Below are positions 50,278 through 62,674 of a stretch of DNA of 64,000 nucleotides, in pieces. The notes beneath the pieces are model-generated. The model did no database searches, was not told the DNA's origin, and saw only the letters and a program-made list of their open reading frames with translations. Numbering within the stretch: the first letter of the stretch is position 1; every line of letters begins with the position of its first letter. Source of the DNA: Streptomyces sp. NBC_01497 (GTDB lineage Bacteria; Actinomycetota; Actinomycetes; Streptomycetales; Streptomycetaceae); assembly GCF_036250695.1 (NCBI RefSeq), contig NZ_CP109427.1:2170001-2234000 (forward strand), written 5' to 3'. The translations under genes were made by a program, and so were the position numbers.

Positions 50278-51495
50278 ATGAGCAGGACCGTCATCGTCGT
50301 CCTCGACGGATTCGGCGTCGGCGCCATGCCCGACGCCGGCGCCCTGCGGCCCGGCGACATCACCGCCGACACCTGCGGGCACGTCCTGGACGGGTGCCAC
50401 GAGCTGATGGGGCGCCCGCTGCGGCTGCCCGGCCTCGGGGCACTCGGTCTGGGCGTCGTCCATCCGCACCGGGACATGGCGCCCGCGACGCCGCTGCCGG
50501 TATCGGTGGGCAGGGCGGCCCTCGGGTATCCGGGCGCGGACACGTTCGCGGGCCATCAGACCATGATGGGCGCGGACTTCAGCCGCGTCACGGTGGCCCG
50601 GCTCGGTGACCACCTGCCCGAGGTGACAGGCGCCCTGAAGGCGGCAGGGCACACGGTGTCGCTGCTCGGCGGCAGGCCGCTGCTGATCGTCGACGACGCC
50701 GTACTGGTCCACGACAACCTGGAGGCCGACCCCGGCATCAACTGGAACGCGTCGGCCCGCCTGGAGGACCTGCCCTTCGAGGGTGTCCTCGCGATCGCCC
50801 GTACGGTACGCACGGTCGCGCCGGTCGCCCGCGTGATCGCGGTCGGTGGGCACGCGGACGGCCCGCTGGCCGGGTTCGTACGTGACGGCGACGGCGGCAC
50901 GATCGGTCTGGACACACCTGCCACCGGCTTCTACCGCAACGGCGGCCTGGAAGTGCGGCATCTGGGCGCGGACATCGACCACACCCGGCAGTTGCCGGAC
51001 CTCGCGGCGCGCTCCGGCGTCCCCGTGACCCTGATCGGCAAGGCCGCCGACGTCCTCGCCTGCGAGGCGGCGGAGCGGCGCCCCGCCGTCGCGACGGCCG
51101 AGGTCGTCGCCCACACCCTGGACGCCGTGCGGGGCGCGGGCGCGGATGCCCTCGTGGTGGCCAATGTCCAGGAGACGGACCTCGCGGGGCACCAGCAGGA
51201 CACCGAGCGGTACGGGCGGGTGCTGGAGGAGGCGGACGCCGGCCTGTTCGAGCTGATCGGTCTGCTGGACACCCCGGGCGACCTGCTGATCGTCACCGGC
51301 GACCATGGCAACGACCCCACCATCGGGCACGCGTACCACACCCGGGAGTTCGTTCCCGTGCTGATCCATCGGCCCGGGGCGGGCGGCACGGAGATACGGC
51401 CGGACGCCCCGACCCTCGCCGACGTCGGCGCCATCGCCGCGGCTTCCCTCGGCCTGGACACCCGGACACTGGCGAACGGCTCGGCCACCCGCTGA
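50278..51495 (+). CDS. yhfW: YhfW family phosphopentomutase-like enzyme
   Basis: This 405-residue protein is of the alkaline phosphatase/phosphopentomutase superfamily. The N-terminal metal motif is VVLDGFGVGAMPDAGALRPG, the catalytic Thr region is FAGHQTMMGADFSR, and the C-terminal metal residues are in IVTGDHGNDPTIGHAYHTRE. Phosphopentomutase interconverts ribose 1- and 5-phosphate; YhfW differs enough that its substrate may not be a pentose phosphate. The ATG has GGAAGGAG upstream (nine bases). It is the last gene of the operon and ends 132 bases before a very strong terminator. Confidence 0.88.
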   Translation: MSRTVIVVLDGFGVGAMPDAGALRPGDITADTCGHVLDGCHELMGRPLRLPGLGALGLGVVHPHRDMAPATPLPVSVGRAALGYPGADTFAGHQTMMGADFSRVTVARLGDHLPEVTGALKAAGHTVSLLGGRPLLIVDDAVLVHDNLEADPGINWNASARLEDLPFEGVLAIARTVRTVAPVARVIAVGGHADGPLAGFVRDGDGGTIGLDTPATGFYRNGGLEVRHLGADIDHTRQLPDLAARSGVPVTLIGKAADVLACEAAERRPAVATAEVVAHTLDAVRGAGADALVVANVQETDLAGHQQDTERYGRVLEEADAGLFELIGLLDTPGDLLIVTGDHGNDPTIGHAYHTREFVPVLIHRPGAGGTEIRPDAPTLADVGAIAAASLGLDTRTLANGSATR

Positions 51496-51627
51496 CGCGG
51501 TGCGGTGCGGGGCGTGCCCGGGGCCCGGCCCCGCGCCGCCCAGCTCTGCGGCCTGCCCTACGGCGCCTCGGCGCCTCTCCCGGGAGTCCCGTCGGCGAAG
51601 GAGGCCGGAACCCCTGGACGCACGAAC

Positions 51628-51670
51628 GGGGGGCACCTGCCGGACGGTGTGCGTCCGGCAGGTGCCCCCC
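51628..51670. terminator. Very strong bidirectional terminator between yhfW and ffh
   Basis: Perfect 18-base arms, 51628-51645 and 51653-51670, enclose a seven-base loop. The hairpin lies between the convergent yhfW and ffh genes, 132 bases after the yhfW stop and 20 bases before the ffh stop. It would stop transcription from both sides. Confidence 0.9.
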
Positions 51671-51689
51671 GCTGTGGATCCCGAACCGG

Positions 51690-53234
51690 TCAGCCCATGA
51701 ACTTCTTGAACTCATCGGGCAGTTCGAACGGCTTGCTCGGCTCCGGCTCCTGCGTCGCCGTCCCGTCGAGGGCCGCCTGCTCCCTGCGGGCGAGCGCGGC
51801 TTGCTCGTCGGCCTTGCGCTTCATCGGGTTGCCCGAACGCTGCTTGCCCTTGGCCGACTTCTGCTTCTTCTTCTGCCTGCCGGGGCCGCCGCCCATGCCC
51901 GGCATGCCGGGCATCCCCGGCATGCCGCCGCCCTGCGCCATCCGCGACATCATCTTCCGGGCTTCGAAGAACCGCTCCACCAGGTTCTTCACCGCGCCGA
52001 CCTCGACACCGGAACCACGGGCGATACGGGCGCGGCGCGAACCGTTGATGATCGTGGGCTCGGCGCGCTCGCCCGGCGTCATCGACTTGATGATCGCGGC
52101 CGTGCGGTCGACGTCCCGCTCGTCGAGGTTGTTGATCTGCTCCTTCATCTGCCCCATGCCCGGCAGCATCCCGAGCAGCTTGGACAGCGAGCCCATCTTC
52201 CTGACCTGCTCCATCTGGGACAGGAAGTCGTCGAGCGTGAACTCCTTCGGGCCCTTCGCCAGTTTCGCGGCCATCTTCTCGGCCTCGTCCTGGCTGAAGG
52301 TCTGTTCGGCCTTCTCGATGAGGCTGAGCAGGTCACCCATGTCGAGGATGCGGGAGGCCATGCGGTCCGGGTGGAACGCGTCGAACTCGTCCAGCTTCTC
52401 GCCGTTGGAGGCGAACATGATCTGCTTGCCGGTCACATGCGCGATGGACAGCGCGGCACCACCGCGCGCGTCACCGTCGAGCTTGGAGAGCACGACACCG
52501 TCGAAACCGACGCCGTCGCGGAACGCCTCCGCGGTGTTGACCGCGTCCTGGCCGATCATCGCGTCGACGACGTAGAGGACCTCGTCGGGCGAGACGGCGT
52601 CGCGGATGTCCGCGGCCTGCCGCATCAGCTCCTGGTCGATGCCCAGGCGGCCGGCCGTGTCCACGATCACCACGTCGTGGACCTTGTCCCGCGCGTACGT
52701 GATCGAGTCCTTGGCGACCTTGACCGGGTCGCCCACACCGTTGCCCGGCTCCGGGGCGTAGACGGCGACGCCGGCGCGGCCGGCCACGACGGACAGCTGG
52801 GTGACCGCGTTGGGCCGTTGGAGGTCGGCCGCCACGAGCAGCGGCGAGTGACCCTGCTTCTGCAGCCACAGACCGAGCTTGCCCGCCAGGGTGGTCTTGC
52901 CCGCGCCCTGGAGGCCCGCCAGCATGATCACGGTCGGTGCCTGCTTCGCGAAGCGCAGGCGCCGGGTCTCGCCGCCGAGGATGCCGACGAGTTCCTCGTT
53001 GACGATCTTGACGACCTGCTGCGCCGGGTTCAGCGCGCGGGAGACCTCCTCACCCGCGGCCCGCTCTTTGATCTGGCTGATGAAGGCCCGGACGACGGGC
53101 AGCGCCACGTCGGCTTCGAGCAGGGCGATACGGATCTCGCGTGCCGTGGCGTCGATGTCCTCCGGGCTGAGGCGCCCTTTGCCCCGGAGGCTCTTGAAGG
53201 TGGCTGCGAGGCGGTCGGAGAGAGTGTCGAACAC
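51690..53234 (-). CDS. ffh: Signal recognition particle GTPase Ffh
   Basis: This 514-residue protein binds 4.5S RNA and signal sequences of nascent proteins. The N-domain has FDTLSDRLAATFKSLRGKGR. The G-domain has G1 LAGLQGAGKTTLAGKLG, VAADLQRPNAVTQL, DTAGRLGIDQELM and SKLDGDARGGAAL. The Met-rich M-domain shows GMLPGMGQMKEQIN and ARGSGVEVGAVKNLVERFFE. The C-terminus has a Met/Gly tract (GGGMPGMPGMPGMGGG) and a Lys-rich stretch. The GTG start agrees with the conserved N-terminus; the longer frame is Arg-rich and antisense to nothing real. Confidence 0.96.
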   Translation of the reverse strand: MFDTLSDRLAATFKSLRGKGRLSPEDIDATAREIRIALLEADVALPVVRAFISQIKERAAGEEVSRALNPAQQVVKIVNEELVGILGGETRRLRFAKQAPTVIMLAGLQGAGKTTLAGKLGLWLQKQGHSPLLVAADLQRPNAVTQLSVVAGRAGVAVYAPEPGNGVGDPVKVAKDSITYARDKVHDVVIVDTAGRLGIDQELMRQAADIRDAVSPDEVLYVVDAMIGQDAVNTAEAFRDGVGFDGVVLSKLDGDARGGAALSIAHVTGKQIMFASNGEKLDEFDAFHPDRMASRILDMGDLLSLIEKAEQTFSQDEAEKMAAKLAKGPKEFTLDDFLSQMEQVRKMGSLSKLLGMLPGMGQMKEQINNLDERDVDRTAAIIKSMTPGERAEPTIINGSRRARIARGSGVEVGAVKNLVERFFEARKMMSRMAQGGGMPGMPGMPGMGGGPGRQKKKQKSAKGKQRSGNPMKRKADEQAALARREQAALDGTATQEPEPSKPFELPDEFKKFMG

Positions 53235-53409
53235 GGTGGTCGCGAATCCTCGGCTAGGGGGCGGACGTACGGGCTGCCCTCCAGGGTATCCGGACCGGCG
53301 GACATCCCGGCCCCTGCCCGCCGCAATCCCCGCCCGGGCCCGCGACCGGCGCCCCGGACCGGCCCCGCGACCCGCCCCGCGACCGGCGCCGTGACCGGTC
53401 GCCGGCCGT

Positions 53410-53859
53410 TCAGGCGGATGACGCGGGACGCCCCAGGTCCTGGCAGAGTTCGCGCACCCTCCCGCTCCACTCGGTGGGCCGCAGCGTGGTGCGCTCAAGC
53501 CGTACGACGGTGCGGTGGCCGTGGGCATAGGTGAGGGACGCGTCCTCGGAGCAGACGCGGAAACCGTAGGTGAGGGAGGTGCGGCCGAGGCGTTCCACCC
53601 ACGCGTGCACGCCGTAGGTGCCGGGCCTGCCGATCGGCAGGTCGAAGCCGACCAGGAGTTCCTTGGCGACGTTGTAACCGTCGTCCAGCAGTTCCCAGTC
53701 GCGGGAGAAGGCGACCTCGCGGCGCTGCCAGTACGCGACCCAGGCGCGCTCCGCGAGCACGGCGTAGTGGCTGTTGTGCAGCATGCCGAAGCCGTCGAGA
53801 TCGTCGAAGTGGACGGTCTGGGGTTCGAGGAAGCCGTAGTCGGCTGTGGTCACGGACAC
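53410..53859 (-). CDS. Acyl-CoA thioesterase (hotdog fold, 4HBT family)
   Basis: This 149-residue hotdog-fold protein matches the 4-hydroxybenzoyl-CoA thioesterase family. The diagnostic segment is VHFDDLDGFGMLHNSHYAVL, with the Asp and the following AERAWVAYWQRREVAF. Later, GTYGVHAWVERLGRTSLTYG fits the central beta-sheet. The GTG (MSVTTADYGFL) has GGAGGG four bases upstream; a second in-frame GTG six bases further in would have a ten-base spacing. It follows glnD across 296 noncoding bases and converges on nothing. Confidence 0.88.
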   Translation of the reverse strand: MSVTTADYGFLEPQTVHFDDLDGFGMLHNSHYAVLAERAWVAYWQRREVAFSRDWELLDDGYNVAKELLVGFDLPIGRPGTYGVHAWVERLGRTSLTYGFRVCSEDASLTYAHGHRTVVRLERTTLRPTEWSGRVRELCQDLGRPASSA

Positions 53860-54155
53860 GGGGCCCTCCGCTCGGACGACTGCGCTGCCGCCATCCAAAC
53901 AGCGATGTCCTGGGCCCGCACGGCGAGCGCGGCCGCAGGCGCCCCCGGGCCGGACGTCCGGCGAGCGCACGGCCCCTCAGCGACGGGCGGGCACGCATCA
54001 CACCGGCCCTCGGCAGGGGGCGACACGCATCACACCGGCACCTCGGCGGTGGGCGGGCACAGATCGCGCCCGCCCATGCGGTACGACCCGTCCACTGCCC
54101 CGGCGGGACGGGAACACCCCAGCCTTCCGCCCGTCAGTTCCCGCTCAGATCGTCC
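53860..54155. repeat. Noncoding gap with short direct repeats
   Basis: This 296-base gap between glnD and the thioesterase gene contains CACGCATCACACCGGC at about 53993-54008 and again at 54029-54044 (36 bases apart), followed by a weaker third copy (GGGCACAGATCGCG) near 54056-54068. No gene is visible. The repeats may be operators or a small tandem duplication. Confidence 0.45.
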
Positions 54156-58247
<4,092 letters not shown>

Positions 58248-58353
58248 GGCCGGCGTCCCCTCCGTCGGTCGGATCGGCCCTATCCGACATTTGGTATGGG
58301 CCGACTGTGTTGAGGAGATTCGCTCAGGGCCGTTTCCGTCGTACGTGTGCGGT

Positions 58354-58389
58354 GTTTCCAGGCGGTGACGAAGATGAGCCACGTGTTAC
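58354..58389 (-). promoter_or_regulatory. Candidate GlnR box upstream of amtB
   Basis: On the minus strand the stretch begins with GTAAC (58385-58389) and ends with GTCAC-N6-GAAAC (58354-58369). The last part matches the GlnR a/b half-site gTnAC-N6-GaAAc exactly. The distance between the two GTnAC elements is 20 bases instead of the ideal 22, so the upstream half is imperfect. It lies 107-142 bases before amtB. Confidence 0.65.
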
Positions 58390-58534
58390 AGCGAAGTGAA
58401 TCACCGCCGCGTACGGGTGAACGTGTCACTCGGGAGGGTGATCGGGGAGGAGAACCGGCCGCGGTGTCACCCTGCTGTCCTGTCGGCGGGGGAGCCATGT
58501 CGGGCGGTAGGGGTCAAGCACCGCGGCCGGCGTT

Positions 58535-60031
58535 TCAGACCGCTTCCGCGCGTTCCGGGAAGCGGGGGCCGAGCAGCTCGCCGAGCGCCACGACCTCGGG
58601 GACGTCCTCGAAGTCCCGTACGGCGATGTCGACGGTCTTGCGCAGCCGGGTGTTGACGCGCTCGGAGCGGATGGAGCGGGCGACCTCCAGCGCCGCTCTG
58701 GCGGGCGCCGCCATCTGTTCGGGCTCGCGCTTGAGGAGGTGGACGCTGGCGAGGCCGATGAGGTTCAGCGCGTACGAGCGCTGGTGGTCCTCGTCCTTCT
58801 CGAACAGCTCCACGGCGCGTTCCATGACGGGCTCGGCGAGGGAGGCGTAGGTGGGGCTGCGTCCCGCGACGTAGGCGAGGTCGCGGAACGAGTGCGCGTT
58901 CTCCGCGTGCAGCTCCGCCTCGGTGAAGAAGCGGATCCAGTCGGGATCGGGCTCGCCGTGCTCGCCGACGTCGGCGAACGAGTCCTCCGCCATCCGTACG
59001 GCCCGCTTGCACTTGCTCGGCTGGCCCATGCCGGCGTAGGCGCGCGCCTCCATCGCGTGCAGCATGGCCTGGGTGCGGGCGGTGGCGCAGTCGCGGCTGC
59101 CGTACTGGGCGAGGTGGACGAGTTCGAGGGCGTCGTCCGGGCGGCCGAGGTGGATCATCTGCCGGCTCATCGAGGACAGGATGTACGAGCCGAGCGCGCG
59201 GTCACCGGCTTCCTTGGCGGCGTGCAGCGCGAGTACGAAGTACTTCTGCGCGTTGGGCTGGAGGCCGACGTCGTAGCTCATCCAGCCGGCCAGCTCGGCC
59301 AGTTCGGCGGCGCAGGTGAACAGGCGTCGCGAGGCCGCCTGGGGCAGCGACTCCTGGAGCAGGTCGGTGACCTCGTGCAACTGCCCGACGACGGCCTTGC
59401 GGCGCAGCCCGCCGCCGCACTGCGCGTCCCACAGGCGGAACATGGCGGTGGTCGACTCCAGCAGTTCGAGCTCGGGGTCCGACAGGCGCGGGGTGCGCCG
59501 CGCAGCGGGCTGCTCCTCGACGGGCGCGGGTGCCTCGCCGCCTCCCGGCGTCGGTACGAGCCATCGCTGCATGGGCTCGACGAGCGCGGGCCCCGCGGAC
59601 AGCGCGAGGGACGAGCCGAGGAACCCCCGGCGCCCGAGCATCAGGTCGCTGCGCGAGAACTCGCTGAGCAGGGCGACGGTCTGCGGGCCGGCCCAGGGCA
59701 GGTCGACCCCGGCCGCCGAGGGCGACTGGTGCGCGCTGCGCAGCCCGAGGTCTTCCACGGCGACGACGGACCCGAACCGCTCGGAGAACAGCTCGGACAT
59801 GATCCGCGGGATGGGCTCGCGTGGCTGCTCGCCGTCGAGCCACCGCCGCACGCGGGAGGTGTCGGTGCTGACGTGGTGGGCGCCCATCTGGCGCGCCCTG
59901 CGGTTGACCTGCCGGGCGAGTTCGCCCTTCGACCAGCCGCTGCGCGCGAACCAGGAACCGAGCAGTTCGTTCGGGCGCTTGCCCGTGCTCGCCTCGTCCG
60001 CTCCACTGCCGCTCACCCGGAACGCCCCCAT
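58535..60031 (-). CDS. nsdA: NsdA-like negative regulator of differentiation
   Basis: This 498-residue protein matches NsdA of S. coelicolor, a repressor of sporulation and antibiotic production that neighbours amtB. It starts MGAFRVSGSGADEASTGKRP, has LLGSWFARSGWSKGELARQV, an HTH-like region (VNRRARQMGAHHVSTDTSRV, RRWLDGEQPREPIPRIMSEL), then a hydrophobic twin-arginine-like stretch RRGFLGSSLALSAGPALVEP near 155-175 that is probably not a signal peptide. The C-terminal 280 residues are TPR-like helical repeats. The chosen ATG removes a long upstream extension that overlaps the promoter region. Disruption of nsdA raises antibiotic production in several streptomycetes. Confidence 0.9.
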   Translation of the reverse strand: MGAFRVSGSGADEASTGKRPNELLGSWFARSGWSKGELARQVNRRARQMGAHHVSTDTSRVRRWLDGEQPREPIPRIMSELFSERFGSVVAVEDLGLRSAHQSPSAAGVDLPWAGPQTVALLSEFSRSDLMLGRRGFLGSSLALSAGPALVEPMQRWLVPTPGGGEAPAPVEEQPAARRTPRLSDPELELLESTTAMFRLWDAQCGGGLRRKAVVGQLHEVTDLLQESLPQAASRRLFTCAAELAELAGWMSYDVGLQPNAQKYFVLALHAAKEAGDRALGSYILSSMSRQMIHLGRPDDALELVHLAQYGSRDCATARTQAMLHAMEARAYAGMGQPSKCKRAVRMAEDSFADVGEHGEPDPDWIRFFTEAELHAENAHSFRDLAYVAGRSPTYASLAEPVMERAVELFEKDEDHQRSYALNLIGLASVHLLKREPEQMAAPARAALEVARSIRSERVNTRLRKTVDIAVRDFEDVPEVVALGELLGPRFPERAEAV

Positions 60032-60440
60032 CCGCTCGATCCTTCGCACGAGCCGCTGCAAGGATGCCGTGCCCCGAGGCGTACCGTCCGAAGATTCACT
60101 CTTCGAACAGTCGCCCGATGTGCCTCCGGCATACCCACGAGAACAGCCCTTCTCCCCGGCTCGTGCACCGAAAGTAATCCTACGATCACCCCTCCAGCTA
60201 GGGGATTCCACAAACGCCACCATTCGCCACCCCTTCGAATGAACTCGCCGCGGGACAGACACGATTCACTTGACAGGCGGCGGTCAAGGGCGCGCCGAGT
60301 GAGGTACGCCGGGGCGCGCGGCTCGACCCGCACCACCCTCATTGCCTCCACAAGCCCTCGCCGACGCCCCGCTGACGACGGAGTGTCACGGGCAGACTGC
60401 GAGTCGTAACCACCGGCGCGCTCGACCCGTTGGAGGGGGC
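60032..60440. other. 409-base divergent gap of nsdA and the Prim-Pol-like gene
   Basis: No gene is visible. It contains the nsdA upstream region with a 17-base palindrome (60089-60105) and a lower-GC stretch around 60160-60225 (GAAAGTAATCCTACGATCAC...), likely promoter sequence. The GGAGGGGG ribosome binding site of the plus-strand gene is at its right end. Confidence 0.5.
60089..60105. promoter_or_regulatory. 17-base palindrome upstream of nsdA
   Basis: CGAAGA-TTCAC-TCTTCG is a perfect inverted repeat with a five-base spacer, 58 bases before the nsdA start. It is a candidate operator; the binding protein is unknown. Confidence 0.45.
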
Positions 60441-61124
60441 ATGGGCTTCACCATCGGCGGTATCCGGGACATCCGGGAACTGCGGTCGGCTTCGCGCCGC
60501 CGCGGTCGTGCCACGGACTGCACCGCGGTCGCCGAGTACACAGGACTGTGGGGCTGGGACGTGCTGGCCGGCGCCCGCTCCTCCGCCACCGGCGTCTGCT
60601 CGTGCGGGGATCCGTGCTGCGCGCGGCCGGGCGCGCATCCTCTCGACTTCTTCCCGGGCGTACGGGCGGGCGCCACCCTCGACGAGGCGACCCGCGCCTG
60701 GTCCGAGGTGCCGGGCGCCGCGGTCCTGCTGCCTGTGGGCCGGCGCTTCGACGTGATCGACGTGCCGCTCGGCGCGGGCGTGCACGCGCTGGCCCGGCTG
60801 GAGCGGATGGGGCTGCCGCGCGGTCCGGTGCTCGCGACGCCCACGGGGCGCGCGTACTTCTTCGTGGCGCCGGGCGCCGCCGCGGAGCTGCCGGCGCTGC
60901 TCTACCGCATGGGCTGGGACGACGCGGACCTCGACCTGGCGGGCATGGGAGAGGGGTCCCACGTGGTGGCGCCGCCGTCCCCGATGGGGACGTTCGGGCC
61001 CGCGCGGTGGCTGCGGCCGCCGTCGCCGGACGCCGCGACGGCCCCGCCGGCCCGGCTACTGCTGGGGACGCTCGCCTACATCTGCCACCGGGTGGGCCGC
61101 GTACGCCCGCGCCGGGGGGCGTAG
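60441..61124 (+). CDS. Stand-alone Prim-Pol-like protein
   Basis: This 227-residue protein resembles the N-terminal domain of bifunctional DNA primase/polymerases (AEP superfamily). Family-like parts are AEYTGLWGWDVLAGAR, the Cys-rich CSCGDPCCARPGAHPLDFF and the strand FDVIDVPLGAGVHALARLER. The metal-binding pair DxD of active enzymes is not intact, since the second Asp is replaced (VIDVPLG). It ends with a basic tail. It probably has a non-catalytic or altered nucleic-acid role. ATG has GGAGGGGG just upstream. It diverges from nsdA, an order I recall in S. coelicolor too. Confidence 0.78.
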   Translation: MGFTIGGIRDIRELRSASRRRGRATDCTAVAEYTGLWGWDVLAGARSSATGVCSCGDPCCARPGAHPLDFFPGVRAGATLDEATRAWSEVPGAAVLLPVGRRFDVIDVPLGAGVHALARLERMGLPRGPVLATPTGRAYFFVAPGAAAELPALLYRMGWDDADLDLAGMGEGSHVVAPPSPMGTFGPARWLRPPSPDAATAPPARLLLGTLAYICHRVGRVRPRRGA

Positions 61125-61298
61125 CGCCCGGCCCTCGGACCCCCGGCCTGCCGCGGGCCCCCGGACACGGCGAGCGCACGGCGACGCGATGGCGGCCGGC
61201 GCACCCCCGGGCGGACGGACGCGCGAAGGGCAGGTGACCTCGCGGGTCACCCGCCCTTTCTCGTCGCGTCGGCGGCCACCACCCGGGCGCCGGGGACG

Positions 61299-62522
61299 TC
61301 AGTCGCCGATCAGCGCGTCCACGAACGCGGCGGGTTCGAACGGCGCCAGGTCGTCGGCACCCTCGCCGAGACCCACCAGTTTGACCGGGACGCCCAGCTC
61401 GCGCTGGACGGCCACCACGATGCCGCCCTTCGCCGTGCCATCCAGCTTGGTCAGCACGATGCCCGTGATGTCCACCACCTCGGCGAAGACACGCGCCTGC
61501 ACCAGGCCGTTCTGTCCGGTCGTGGCGTCGAGCACGAGCAGCACCTCGTCCAGCGGACCGTGCTTCTCGACGACCCGCTTCACCTTGCCCAGCTCGTCCA
61601 TCAGGCCGGTCTTGGTGTGCAGGCGGCCCGCCGTGTCGATGAGGACGACGTCCGCACCCTCGGCGATGCCCTCCTTGACGGCGTCGAACGCGACCGACGC
61701 GGGGTCGCCGCCCTCGGGGCCGCGTACGGTGCGGGCGCCGACGCGCTCGCCCCAGGTCTGGAGCTGGTCGGCGGCGGCGGCACGGAAGGTGTCGGCCGCG
61801 CCGAGCACGACCGAGCGGCCGTCGGCGACGAGGACCCGGGCCAGCTTGCCGGTCGTGGTGGTCTTGCCGGTGCCGTTGACGCCCACGACCATCACCACGC
61901 CGGGCGTGTCGAGGCCGCTCTCGGTCTTCACCTCACGGTCGAGGTCGGGGCCGAGGAGCGTGATCAGCTCCTCCCGCAGCAGGGTGCGCAGCTCCTCGGG
62001 GCTGCGGGTACCGAGAACACGGACACGCTCACGCAACCGCTCCACCAACTCCTGCGTCGGCTTCACGCCGACGTCGGCGGTGAGCAGTGTGTCCTCGATC
62101 TCCTCCCAGGTGTCCTCGTCGAGGTACTCGCGCGACAGGAGCGTGAGCAGCCCCTTGCCGAGGGAGTTCTGCGAGCGGGCGAGGCGCGCGCGCAGGCGCA
62201 CGAGGCGGCCTGCGGTCGGCTCGGGCACCTCCAGCGGGGGCGCGGGCGCGAGCCCGACGACCGGGTCCTCGACGGCGACGGGTGTCTCGGCGGCCGTCGC
62301 CCCGTCGGGGAGACCGACCTCCTCGATGGTGCGGCGGCCTTCGTCCCGCGAGGTCTCGGCCTCGTCGCCGACGTGGGGCTCGGACGGTGGGGCGGTGATG
62401 GTGGGCGACGAGGGCGGGGGCGGCGGCAGCTTCTTCTGCCTGCGGGTCTTTCCGACCACGAGCCCGCCGAGGCCGCCGATGACGACCACCGCGATGACTA
62501 CAACAAGGATGACGAGTTCCAT
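61299..62522 (-). CDS. ftsY: Signal recognition particle receptor FtsY
   Basis: This 407-residue SRP receptor docks ribosome-SRP complexes at the membrane. It starts with one membrane helix (MELVILVVVIAVVVIGGLGG), then a Pro/Glu-rich linker to about residue 110. The NG domain follows: N-domain SQNSLGKGLLTLLSREYLDE, G1 GVNGTGKTTTTGKLARVL, GAADTFRAAAADQLQTWGER, DTAGRLHTKTGLMDELGKV, TKLDGTAKGGIVVAV and the closing GLGEGADDLAPFEP. It starts at the ATG next to the membrane helix. It is the partner of Ffh, encoded 8 kb to the left. Confidence 0.95.
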   Translation of the reverse strand: MELVILVVVIAVVVIGGLGGLVVGKTRRQKKLPPPPPSSPTITAPPSEPHVGDEAETSRDEGRRTIEEVGLPDGATAAETPVAVEDPVVGLAPAPPLEVPEPTAGRLVRLRARLARSQNSLGKGLLTLLSREYLDEDTWEEIEDTLLTADVGVKPTQELVERLRERVRVLGTRSPEELRTLLREELITLLGPDLDREVKTESGLDTPGVVMVVGVNGTGKTTTTGKLARVLVADGRSVVLGAADTFRAAAADQLQTWGERVGARTVRGPEGGDPASVAFDAVKEGIAEGADVVLIDTAGRLHTKTGLMDELGKVKRVVEKHGPLDEVLLVLDATTGQNGLVQARVFAEVVDITGIVLTKLDGTAKGGIVVAVQRELGVPVKLVGLGEGADDLAPFEPAAFVDALIGD

Positions 62523-62674
62523 AACGCTCCCCAGTATCGGCCACGACCGTGTACGGCCCGGCACAGCCGCTCCCGGCCGGTGAGAGGGTCGCGGGAGGAT
62601 CATTCAGCATGTAAAGCGATAATTTGTACCTTTTATTGACCTCTTCGGATGTCTGCTGCCCTTCGGAAGGCGCG

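Noticed and set aside
60032..60262. N-terminal extension of nsdA to 60262
   Set aside because: The 77 extra residues are unlike the known NsdA start (MGAFRVSGSG) and cover the palindrome and promoter-like region.
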